In this document: piece after piece, positions 1 to 5,988 of the stretch | Numbering within the stretch: the first letter of the stretch is position 1 | Layout: every line of letters begins with the position of its first letter | NCBI GenBank assembly: GCA_016867695.1 | Contig: VGIY01000085.1 | Span: forward strand, 1-9,316 | DNA length: 9,316 bases | Direction: 5' to 3' | Source of the DNA: Candidatus Eiseniibacteriota bacterium | GTDB lineage: Bacteria > Eisenbacteria > RBG-16-71-46 > CAIMUX01 > WJJG01 | Program-made: the position numbers and the translations under genes | The notes under the pieces: generated by a model | The model's database searches: none | What the model saw: only the letters and a program-made list of their open reading frames with translations | Told to the model about the DNA's origin: nothing

Positions 1-858
1 CTGCGTGGTCAGGGCGTCGAAGACGTCGGCCAGGGCGCAGATCTTGGCGAAGAAGTGGATGTCCGGCTCGGCCAGCCCGCCGGGGTAGCCCTTCCCGGTG
101 CACTTCTCGTGGTGCTGGCGCACCACTGCCAGCGCCGGCGCGTCGACGCCGCCGACGCTCTCCAGGATGCGCGCGCCCTCCGCGGGATGGCGGCGCATGA
201 CCTGCCACTCCTCGTCCGTCAGGCGCCCGCGCTTGTTCAGGATCGCGTCGTCGATCGTCGACTTGCCGATGTCGTGCAGCAGGAGCCCCGTGCCCAGGCG
301 GTGGAGCTCCTCGCGGCTCATGCCCAGGCGCTGCCCCAGGGCCAGGCCGAAGACGCACACGTTCACCGAATGCGTGTAGGTGTGGTAGTCGAAGGCCATG
401 CGCTCGAGGAGCTGCGGGAAGCGGGCCTGGTCGGCCAGCAGGTGATCGAGCGTGTGGGCGACCAGTTGCTGGGCGCGGCGGATGTCCTCGCTCTGCGCGG
501 GCCGCTCGAGGACGTCCTGGACCAGATTCGTGGCGCAGGCGTAGACGATCGTCGCCCCCTCGCCGGCGTCCACATGGTTGTCGCCGACGATGTCGGCGAG
601 GTAGTTCTCGAGGTAGCGCAGGTAGGGCTTGCGGTCGTCGACGGCGATGTAGACGCCCGCCACGGCTCCGTCGGCCAACTTGCCGCGGTGCTCCTCGCTG
701 AAGACCAGGTTCGCGTCGCGGTAGAGGACGGGCGCGCTGTCCTCGCCGTGCATGAGGTAGATGCTGAACTCGGTGACGCTGTCGACGCGCAGCGCGTGCA
801 GCGGGATCTCGACGAACTTCTGCGGCGCGGTTCGTTCCTCGGGCGGATCGATGGGCAC
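1..858 (-). CDS. HD-GYP domain protein, probable cyclic-di-GMP phosphodiesterase (3' end cut off)
   Basis: HD-GYP proteins hydrolyse the second messenger cyclic di-GMP. My translation from 858 gives 286 residues before the window edge, with no stop. Residues about 14-92 form an N-terminal region like those that precede many HD-GYP domains. The catalytic domain begins near residue 150: a helix with H163 (YTHSVNV), then the HD signature LLHDIGK (H195, D196, K199), H224, and the diagnostic HHEKCTGKGYP at 249-259, followed by ALADVFDAL. All visible metal and GYP residues are present; the end of the domain lies outside the window. There is no transmembrane segment or receiver domain in the visible part. 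The start is GTG; GGGAGGA lies 8 bases upstream, and no ATG exists between it and the in-frame stop at 919-921. It lies on the same strand as the nqr operon but 183 bases downstream, so co-transcription is uncertain. Enzymatic activity is inferred from motifs only. Confidence 0.9.
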   Translation of the reverse strand, partial: MPIDPPEERTAPQKFVEIPLHALRVDSVTEFSIYLMHGEDSAPVLYRDANLVFSEEHRGKLADGAVAGVYIAVDDRKPYLRYLENYLADIVGDNHVDAGEGATIVYACATNLVQDVLERPAQSEDIRRAQQLVAHTLDHLLADQARFPQLLERMAFDYHTYTHSVNVCVFGLALGQRLGMSREELHRLGTGLLLHDIGKSTIDDAILNKRGRLTDEEWQVMRRHPAEGARILESVGGVDAPALAVVRQHHEKCTGKGYPGGLAEPDIHFFAKICALADVFDALTTQ

Positions 859-866
859 GGGCGCTC

Positions 867-873
867 TCCTCCC
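867..873 (-). promoter_or_regulatory. Strong ribosome binding site that fixes the GTG start of the HD-GYP gene
   Basis: On the minus strand the sequence reads GGGAGGA, followed by 8 bases and GTG at 858. It supports the GTG start, because the frame holds no ATG before the upstream stop. Confidence 0.75.
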
Positions 874-1001
874 TGGAGCGGACGCGGGTCCGGACGGCCG
901 GCTTGACTCCCTTTCCCTTCATCCTTCGGCAGGTCGGAAAGCGGAGTCGCAGCCGCCGGAGATCCTGGCGCTCCTCAGCCAGCCGCAGTCGGGCGGGGGG
1001 C

Positions 1002-1026
1002 GCCCGCGGCGAGGGGACCCGCGGGC
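1002..1026 (-). terminator. GC-rich hairpin after nqrM, possible end of the nqr transcript
   Basis: Two perfect 8-base arms (1002-1009 GCCCGCGG and 1019-1026 CCGCGGGC) enclose a 9-base loop, starting 15 bases after the nqrM stop codon. It sits where an operon terminator would be expected. On the minus strand the bases after the stem are C-rich (GCCCCCCGCCC), with no T-run, so it is not a canonical intrinsic terminator. It may stall polymerase, protect the 3' end, or be chance in GC-rich DNA. Confidence 0.35.
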
Positions 1027-1041
1027 CGCGCCGGGGCGTCG

Positions 1042-1233
1042 CTACGGCTGGGTGCCGCCCGGCTCCGCGGAGTCGTCGCAGGCGCAGACCCGGTCGTGCC
1101 CGTGCCGGCACATGACCTGGCAGGCGTGCTTCTTGAGCGGGGTCCGGTTGCGCAAGAGCGGCTTGAGCGACAGGAGGAGGAGGAGGGCGAGGAAAGCCCC
1201 GAACGCGATCGCCACGGTGAGCAGGATCGTCAT
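1042..1233 (-). CDS. nqrM: NqrM, small cysteine-rich Na+-NQR assembly factor (DUF539 family)
   Basis: NqrM is a small membrane protein needed to mature Na+-NQR, thought to deliver iron to the site formed by the NqrD and NqrE cysteines. This frame gives 63 residues: one transmembrane helix (about 3-24), a basic stretch (KPLLRNRTPLKK), then four cysteines in 15 residues (C38, C42, C50, C52), with the ending VCACDD resembling the family's VCDC-type end. The usual CGG motif around the first cysteine is replaced by CQVMC. The ATG overlaps the apbE stop (ATGA at 1233-1230), so translation is probably coupled. A longer frame extends upstream but only antisense-like inside apbE. Identity rests on size, topology, cysteine spacing and position at the end of an nqr operon next to apbE. 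An unrelated small membrane protein is possible but unlikely. Confidence 0.85.
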   Translation of the reverse strand: MTILLTVAIAFGAFLALLLLLSLKPLLRNRTPLKKHACQVMCRHGHDRVCACDDSAEPGGTQP

Positions 1234-2471
1234 CGGGCCACCCCGTTCCCCGGCCCCTGGACGAGCGGCTCCCCGGACGGACGCGGCGCGCCGCCTGCGC
1301 CGGGCGGCGTCGCGGCTGCGCCTGACGGTGCTGCTGCGGCGCCCGAGGGGAACCGCTCTGCGAACGCCGGACTCGCCCGAGCGACCATCGGATCGCCGGC
1401 GTCCGCCCCCCCGCCAGGGTCCGCGGTGATGAAGAGAGCGGCCAATCCGAGCTCTCCGGCCAGGCGGAGCCCCTCGTCTGCCCCGAGGATGTTCAGGGCG
1501 GTGGCCCAGGCGTCGGCCTCCATGCAGGTCTCGGCCGCCACCGCGATCGAGGTCGGCGCGTGCGCCACCGGCCATCCGCTCCGCGCGTCGAAGGTGTGCG
1601 ATACCCGCAGGCCGTCGAGGTCGTAGAAGTTGCGATACTCGCCCGAGGTGGCGAGCGCGCCCGATTCCATGCGCAGCACCCGGTGGACCTCGCTCCGCTC
1701 GACGGCGGGCCGCTCGACGCCGATGCGCCAGGGCTCTCCGTCCGGGTTGCGCCCGCGCACGCGCAGGTCGCCGCCGATCTCGACCATGTAGTCGGTGTGG
1801 CCGAGCCCCTCCAGCAGCCCGCAGACGCGGTCGACGCCGTAGCCCTTGGCGATGGAGGAGAGGTCGATCTCGAGATCCGGACGATCCTTGCGCAGCGCGG
1901 GTGGATCCCTCAGCACCTCGAGCCGCCGGTAGCCGACCCGTTCCAGCGCCGAGGCCAGCTCCTCGGGCGCCGGTGGGGCGACTCGCAGACCATCCCGGTC
2001 GAACCCCCAGAGGCGGACGATCGGGCGGATCGTGATGTCGTAAGCGCCCCCGGTCCGCTCGCTCACCTCGCGGGCGGCGGCGACCACGCCGGCCAGGCCC
2101 TCGGGAACGGGGAAGGGCTCGGTCGATGCCCAGCGGTTGAACAGGTCGACGGTCGAGCCCTCCCGATGGCGCGACATCGCCTGGTCGACGGCGGACATCT
2201 CCCGCCGGATCGCCTCTTCGAGGGCGGAGCGGCCCGCGGCCGGAGCGCGCGGGAGGATGATCGAGTAGGTCGTGCCCCAGGTCTGTCCGGTGAGGGTCAA
2301 GGCCTCGTCCGGACGCGCGCGCCGCTCCAGCGCCGAGCGGAGCAGCAGCACGGCCAGCGCCAGGAGGCCGAGCAACGCGACCGCCCGGAGAAGGGGCCTG
2401 CCCCCGGGCCTCCCCCGGCTCCGGGATCCCTCCCCGTCCGGGAGGGCGTGATTGCGGGCCTTCGGCTTCAT
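1230..2471 (-). CDS. apbE: ApbE, FAD:protein FMN transferase (flavinylates NqrB and NqrC)
   Basis: ApbE cuts FAD and transfers FMN to a threonine of the target protein through a phosphoester bond, using Mg2+; here the likely targets are NqrC and NqrB. Of 413 predicted residues, about 28-44 form a hydrophobic segment, with no lipobox cysteine, so this looks like a membrane-anchored enzyme rather than the common lipoprotein form. Family motifs follow in order: TWGTTYSI (64-71), YDITIRPIVRLWGF (144-157), SSIAKGYGVD (205-214), EIGGDLRVRG (231-240), SGEYRNFY (276-283), SHTFDARSG (291-299, H292) and EADAWATALNILG (318-330), with metal-site D320 and T324. Residues about 376-413 are an Ala/Pro/Gly-rich tail beyond the usual end. 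The gene lies 83 bases after nqrF and overlaps nqrM. AGGAG directly abuts the ATG with no spacer and a stop lies two codons upstream, so the true start may be a non-ATG codon slightly inside. Confidence 0.95.
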   Translation of the reverse strand: MKPKARNHALPDGEGSRSRGRPGGRPLLRAVALLGLLALAVLLLRSALERRARPDEALTLTGQTWGTTYSIILPRAPAAGRSALEEAIRREMSAVDQAMSRHREGSTVDLFNRWASTEPFPVPEGLAGVVAAAREVSERTGGAYDITIRPIVRLWGFDRDGLRVAPPAPEELASALERVGYRRLEVLRDPPALRKDRPDLEIDLSSIAKGYGVDRVCGLLEGLGHTDYMVEIGGDLRVRGRNPDGEPWRIGVERPAVERSEVHRVLRMESGALATSGEYRNFYDLDGLRVSHTFDARSGWPVAHAPTSIAVAAETCMEADAWATALNILGADEGLRLAGELGLAALFITADPGGGADAGDPMVARASPAFAERFPSGAAAAPSGAAATPPGAGGAPRPSGEPLVQGPGNGVAR

Positions 2472-2554
2472 CTCCTAGCTCTACACGGGCCGCGCGCCCG
2501 AGGGTCCTCGCCCGGAGTCCGGCGCCGCCCAGTCCCGGAGCCCGTCCGGCGTCG

Positions 2555-3781
2555 TCAACCGAAGTCGTCGAAGAGGATGCTCTCCTGCTCGACCCCCAGG
2601 TCGAGCAGCATCGCCGTCACGGCGGCGTTCATCATGGGAGGGCCGCACAGGTAGTACTCGACCTCCTCCGGCTGCTCGTGGTGCTTCAGGTAGCTGTCGT
2701 AGAGCACCTGGTGGATGAATCCCGTGGGGCCGGTCCAGCGGTCCTCGGGGAGGGGCTCGGAGAGGGCCAGGTGCCACTCGAAGTTCGGGTTCTCCCTGGC
2801 GATCCGGTCGAAGTCCTCCACGTAGAAGGCCTCGCGCAGGCTTCGCGCCCCGTACCAGTAGGTCACCTTGCGGCGGGTGCGCAGCCGCAGGAACTGGTCG
2901 AAGATGTGCGACCGCATGGGCGCCATCCCGGCGCCGCCGCCGATGAAGCACATCTCGTTCTCGGTCTCGCGGGCGAAGAACTCCCCGAAGGGCCCCGAGA
3001 TGGTCACCTTGTCTCCCGGCTTCAGGCCGAAGATGTAGGACGACATCACGCCCGGGGACGCCTTGGGCGCGCTCGGCGGCGGGGAGGCGATGCGGACATT
3101 GAGTAGGATCATGCCCTTCTCCTCCGGGTAGTTCGCCATCGAGTAGGCGCGCACGACGGGCTCGGTCGCCTTGGAGACGTAGCGCCACATGTCGTACTTG
3201 TCCCAGTCCCCCCGATACTCCGGTTCGATGTCGAAGTCGCGGTAGCGCACCGTGTGCGGGGGGCACTCGATCTGGATGTAGCCTCCGGCCCGGAAGGGGA
3301 CCTCTTCGCCGGGAGGCAGGTCCAGGATCAGCTCCTTGATGAATGTGGCGACGTTGCGGTTCGAGCGCACGGTGCAGACCCATTCGCGGGCCGAGAAGAT
3401 CTCCGCCGGCAGCTCGATCGCCAGGTCGTCCTTGACCTTGACCTGGCATCCCAGCCGGAAGCCCTCGCGCGCCTTGCGCGGCGTGATGATCGCCGTCTCG
3501 ATCGGCAGGAGCGCTCCCCCGCCCGCGGTCACCTTGACCACGCAGGTGCCGCAGGTGCCCTTTCCGCCGCAGGCCGAGGGCAGGAAGATCTTGTTCGCGA
3601 CCAGCGTGCTGAGCAGCGAACTGCCCGCCTGGGTGACCAGCGCCTTATCCGCATCCTCGTTGATCGTGATCGTCACGTCGGCGGTGTGGACCAGGCGGCT
3701 GCGGGCCATCAGCAGGAGCAGCACGAGCAGCACGATGACGCTGATGAAGACGAACACCCCGAGAAGCGCGACTTGCAGCAT
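2555..3781 (-). CDS. nqrF: Na+-NQR subunit F, NADH-oxidising FAD/[2Fe-2S] subunit
   Basis: NqrF is the entry point of the complex: it oxidises NADH at the cytoplasmic face and passes electrons through FAD and a [2Fe-2S] centre. The 408 residues match the usual family length. There is one N-terminal membrane helix (about 4-26). A plant-type ferredoxin domain (about 34-128) has ligands C71, C77, C80 (CGGKGTCGTC) and C112. A ferredoxin-reductase module follows, with the flavin motif RAYSMANYP (211-219), the NAD-binding motif GGGAGMAPMRSHI (281-293) and CGPPMM (379-384). It ends DDFG, as NqrF does, with a terminal aromatic residue that in this fold lies near the flavin. The ATG has AAGGA and GGGGGA upstream in a 30-base gap after nqrE. 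All expected cofactor residues are present, so the subunit looks functional. Paralogous phenol hydroxylase-type reductases lack the N-terminal helix and this context. Confidence 0.98.
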   Translation of the reverse strand: MLQVALLGVFVFISVIVLLVLLLLMARSRLVHTADVTITINEDADKALVTQAGSSLLSTLVANKIFLPSACGGKGTCGTCVVKVTAGGGALLPIETAIITPRKAREGFRLGCQVKVKDDLAIELPAEIFSAREWVCTVRSNRNVATFIKELILDLPPGEEVPFRAGGYIQIECPPHTVRYRDFDIEPEYRGDWDKYDMWRYVSKATEPVVRAYSMANYPEEKGMILLNVRIASPPPSAPKASPGVMSSYIFGLKPGDKVTISGPFGEFFARETENEMCFIGGGAGMAPMRSHIFDQFLRLRTRRKVTYWYGARSLREAFYVEDFDRIARENPNFEWHLALSEPLPEDRWTGPTGFIHQVLYDSYLKHHEQPEEVEYYLCGPPMMNAAVTAMLLDLGVEQESILFDDFG

Positions 3782-3811
3782 GGTCCCCCGTCCTTGACGA
3801 TCGGCGCCCGC

Positions 3812-4429
3812 CTACAGCTGGATCCCCGAGAAGATCATGAAGCCGATGGCCATCAGCCCCGTGACGATGAAGGTGATGCCCAGGCCCTGCAGGCCCGCCG
3901 GGACGCGGCTGTAGCGCATCTTCTCCCGGATGGCGGCCAGGGCGACGATGGCCAGCGCGAAGCCGGCCCCCGAGCCGACGCCGAAGACGGCCGACTCGGC
4001 CAGCGTGTAGTTGCGCTCCACCAGGAACAGCGATCCCCCGAGGATGGCGCAGTTGACCGCGATCAGGGGGAGGAAGACCCCGAGCACTCCGTAGAGGGCG
4101 GGGGAGAAGCGGTCGATGACCATCTCCACGATCTGCACCATGGCGGCGATCGTTCCGATGAAGGTGAGGAAGCTGAGGAAGGTCAGGTCGACAGCGGCGA
4201 GCGACGGACTGATCCAGGCGAGGGCGCCCTCGCGGAGCACGTGGGTCATGATCAGGTAGTTCATTGGCGCGGTCACGCCGAGCACGAAGACGACCGCCGC
4301 CCCGAGGCCGACGGCCGTCTCCACCCTCCGCGACACGGCCAGGAACGAGCACATGCCGAGGAAGAAGGCCAGGGCCATGTTCTCGACGAAGATCGACTGG
4401 AAGAGGAGGCTCAGATAGTGCTCGAGCAT
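3812..4429 (-). CDS. nqrE: Na+-NQR subunit E, membrane subunit sharing the NqrD/NqrE iron-sulfur site
   Basis: NqrE is an integral membrane subunit. With its homologue NqrD it forms an inverted-repeat pair whose four cysteines bind an iron-sulfur centre in the middle of the membrane, carrying electrons between NqrF and NqrC. The 205 residues contain about six hydrophobic helices. The two cysteines appear in the expected half-helix motifs: C27 in FLGMCSFLAV and C127 in AVNCAILGG. The acidic residue of QIVEM (E102) matches a position implicated in Na+ handling in Vibrio. Opening residues EHYLSLLFQSIFVENMAL are typical of the family. The start ATG has AAGGA about 7 bases upstream, in a 63-base gap after nqrD. 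RnfA and RsxA are close homologues, but linkage to nqrA, nqrB, nqrC and nqrF decides in favour of NqrE. Confidence 0.98.
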   Translation of the reverse strand: MLEHYLSLLFQSIFVENMALAFFLGMCSFLAVSRRVETAVGLGAAVVFVLGVTAPMNYLIMTHVLREGALAWISPSLAAVDLTFLSFLTFIGTIAAMVQIVEMVIDRFSPALYGVLGVFLPLIAVNCAILGGSLFLVERNYTLAESAVFGVGSGAGFALAIVALAAIREKMRYSRVPAGLQGLGITFIVTGLMAIGFMIFSGIQL

Positions 4430-4492
4430 GCCCGGTTCCTTTCCCCGCGGATCGCGCCGATCGTTCCCCTGGAAGCCGCGCCCCTCACCGCG

Positions 4493-5110
4493 CTACTCCT
4501 TCTCCCGGTACTCGGGCTTCCAGGACCGGTGGGCCCAGATGATGAACCCGATGATGAAGAACGCCGCCGGCGAGAGGACCATCAGCCCGTTCGGCTGGTA
4601 CCAGCCCCCTTCCGAGCGCAGGGGCAGCACCGTCGCCCCGAACAGCGTCCCCGAGCCGAAGAGCTCCCGGAGGAAGGCGACGATGAGGAGGATGGCGCTG
4701 TAGCCGAGGCCGTTGCCGATGCCGTCGAGAAGGCTCCGGCCCGGCGGGTTCTGCATGGCGAAGGCCTCGGCCCGCCCCATGACGATGCAATTGGTGATGA
4801 TCAGGCCGACGAAGACCGAGAGCTGCCGGCTCACCCCGTAGACGAAGGCCTTCAGGATCTGATCGGTGACGATGACCAGCGAGGCGATGATGGTGAGCTG
4901 GATGATGATCCGGATGTTCGGCGGTATGCCGTTGCGGAGGATCGACACCGATAGATTGGAGAGCGTGAGCACCCCGATGACCGCCAGCGACATGACCAGG
5001 GCGGTCTCCATCTTGGTCGTCACCGCCAGCGCCGAGCAGATGCCGAGCACCTGGACGGTGATGGCGTTCTCTCCCGCGATCGGTCCCAGCAGAGTCCTGC
5101 TGCCTTTCAT
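4493..5110 (-). CDS. nqrD: Na+-NQR subunit D, membrane subunit sharing the NqrD/NqrE iron-sulfur site
   Basis: NqrD pairs with NqrE in the membrane, contributing two of the four cysteines of the buried iron-sulfur centre. The 205 residues show about six helices, with C25 in QVLGICSALAVTT and C108 in IITNCIVMGRAEAFA. The family motif LDGIGNGLGYS includes D129, equivalent to an acid studied for Na+ translocation in Vibrio, and the ending GGWYQPNGLMVLSPAAFF is highly characteristic. The N-terminus is slightly shorter than in Vibrio (205 against about 210). The ATG overlaps the nqrC stop as ATGA (5110-5107) and GGAGG lies about 7 bases upstream inside nqrC, which points to coupled translation. 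RnfE is the homologue in the related Rnf complex; the operon context excludes it. Confidence 0.98.
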   Translation of the reverse strand: MKGSRTLLGPIAGENAITVQVLGICSALAVTTKMETALVMSLAVIGVLTLSNLSVSILRNGIPPNIRIIIQLTIIASLVIVTDQILKAFVYGVSRQLSVFVGLIITNCIVMGRAEAFAMQNPPGRSLLDGIGNGLGYSAILLIVAFLRELFGSGTLFGATVLPLRSEGGWYQPNGLMVLSPAAFFIIGFIIWAHRSWKPEYREKE

Positions 5111-5988
5111 CGCCGTGCCTCCGCGTCGCCGGCCGTTCCCCCGGCCTCGCTCTCCGGCGCCTGCCCCGCGCCGGTCGGTTCGTCGGCCTCGCTCTCCGAC
5201 GCCCGCTCCGCGCCGGCCGGCCCTGCGGCCTCCAGCGCCAGCCTGCGGAGATAGCCGCCGTAGCCGCTCTCGCCCAGCCAGAAGCGCACCAGGTGCATGA
5301 CCCCCCGCGCGGTCAGTGTCGCCCCGGCCAGGCCGTCGACCGCGTGGGGGTCGGTTCCCGCCAGCCCCTTCTTCACCTGGAAGACCGGGCGGCCCTCCTC
5401 GTCGAAGGCGCGCTTGCCCCTCCAGGAGGCGCGCCAGCGCGCGTTCTCGATCTCTCCACCGAGCCCCGGCGTCTCCCCGTGCTCGTAGAAGGTGATCCCC
5501 TTGATCGTCCGCAGGTCGGGCTCGAGGGCGAGGTAGCCGTAGATCGTGCTCCAGAGCCCCTTGCCCTCGACGGGCAGGACGACGCCCTCGAGCGCGCCGC
5601 CGCGCCGCACGAAGTGGATCAGCCCGTAGCGGGGCAGGCGCACGACCTTGGCGTCGTTCGCCGGGGCGGGCATGCTCATGGCCGGGTCGGCGAGCGCGCG
5701 CCTCTGGTCGTAGGCCGAGGGATCGATGCCCGCGGCCTCCTCGCCCGTCCGCAGGTCGATCAGCCGCGGCTCGATGTGCTCGCGGAAGAGCTCCCCCGCC
5801 TTCTGCGCCGTCAGGCGCTCGTCCTCGGCGGCGAGGCCGGCCACCATGAGGATGTTCCGCTGCCGGTCAAGCCTGCGGTTCGTCTCCTGCCTCTCCCGCA
5901 GCGTCACCGCCGACAGCGACACCAGCACCGAGAACACCCCGCAGACGGCGGTAGCGAACGCCACGATGTAGAGCCGGCTCCTCTGCAT
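5107..5988 (-). CDS. nqrC: Na+-NQR subunit C, periplasmic subunit with covalent FMN
   Basis: NqrC carries a covalent FMN that takes electrons from the NqrD/NqrE centre towards NqrB. The 293 residues begin with one membrane helix (about 7-29), then a periplasmic FMN-binding domain with the hallmark FYEHGETPGLGGEIEN (167-182) and FQVKKG. The flavinylation motif is DGLAGAT at 218-224, so T224 is the expected FMN acceptor. The Ser/Thr usual three residues before it is Ala here, while the DGL, GAT and following LT are kept. Beyond about residue 250 lies a hydrophilic Ala/Glu/Gly tail of some 40 residues, made partly from a 14-codon repeat, which explains the excess over the usual roughly 257 residues. 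The start has GGAGGT at 9 bases and gives the standard NqrC N-terminus, yet lies 122 bases inside the nqrB frame. The stop overlaps the nqrD ATG. Confidence 0.97.
   Translation of the reverse strand: MQRSRLYIVAFATAVCGVFSVLVSLSAVTLRERQETNRRLDRQRNILMVAGLAAEDERLTAQKAGELFREHIEPRLIDLRTGEEAAGIDPSAYDQRRALADPAMSMPAPANDAKVVRLPRYGLIHFVRRGGALEGVVLPVEGKGLWSTIYGYLALEPDLRTIKGITFYEHGETPGLGGEIENARWRASWRGKRAFDEEGRPVFQVKKGLAGTDPHAVDGLAGATLTARGVMHLVRFWLGESGYGGYLRRLALEAAGPAGAERASESEADEPTGAGQAPESEAGGTAGDAEARR
5142..5220 (-). repeat. Imperfect 37-base direct repeat (42-base period) in the 3' end of nqrC
   Basis: Positions 5142-5178 and 5184-5220 are two copies differing at four bases; both contain CGGCCTCGCTCTCCG and GCGCCGG. 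The 42-base offset equals 14 codons, so the duplication keeps frame and produces related peptides, RASESEADEPTGAG and QAPESEAGGTAGDA, in the NqrC tail. It looks like replication slippage in a low-constraint tail. Confidence 0.85.

Noticed and set aside
55..906. 283-codon open frame on the plus strand at the left end
   Set aside because: It is antisense to the HD-GYP gene, whose minus-strand frame has intact catalytic motifs and a good ribosome binding site.
1560..2654. 364-codon plus-strand frame antisense to apbE
   Set aside because: It has no recognisable domain and a biased composition, and lies opposite the well-supported ApbE frame.
3254..4954. 566-codon open frame on the plus strand across nqrF, nqrE and nqrD
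   Set aside because: It is antisense to three clearly identified genes. Its product is a low-complexity Asp/Glu/Arg/His/Gln-rich chain, as expected from the complement of GC-rich codons; no domain is recognisable.
3812..5110. Rnf complex (RnfA/RnfE) instead of NqrE/NqrD
   Set aside because: The subunits are homologous, but the set nqrA, nqrB, nqrC and nqrF with NADH-type NqrF, and no RnfB or RnfC, identifies NQR.
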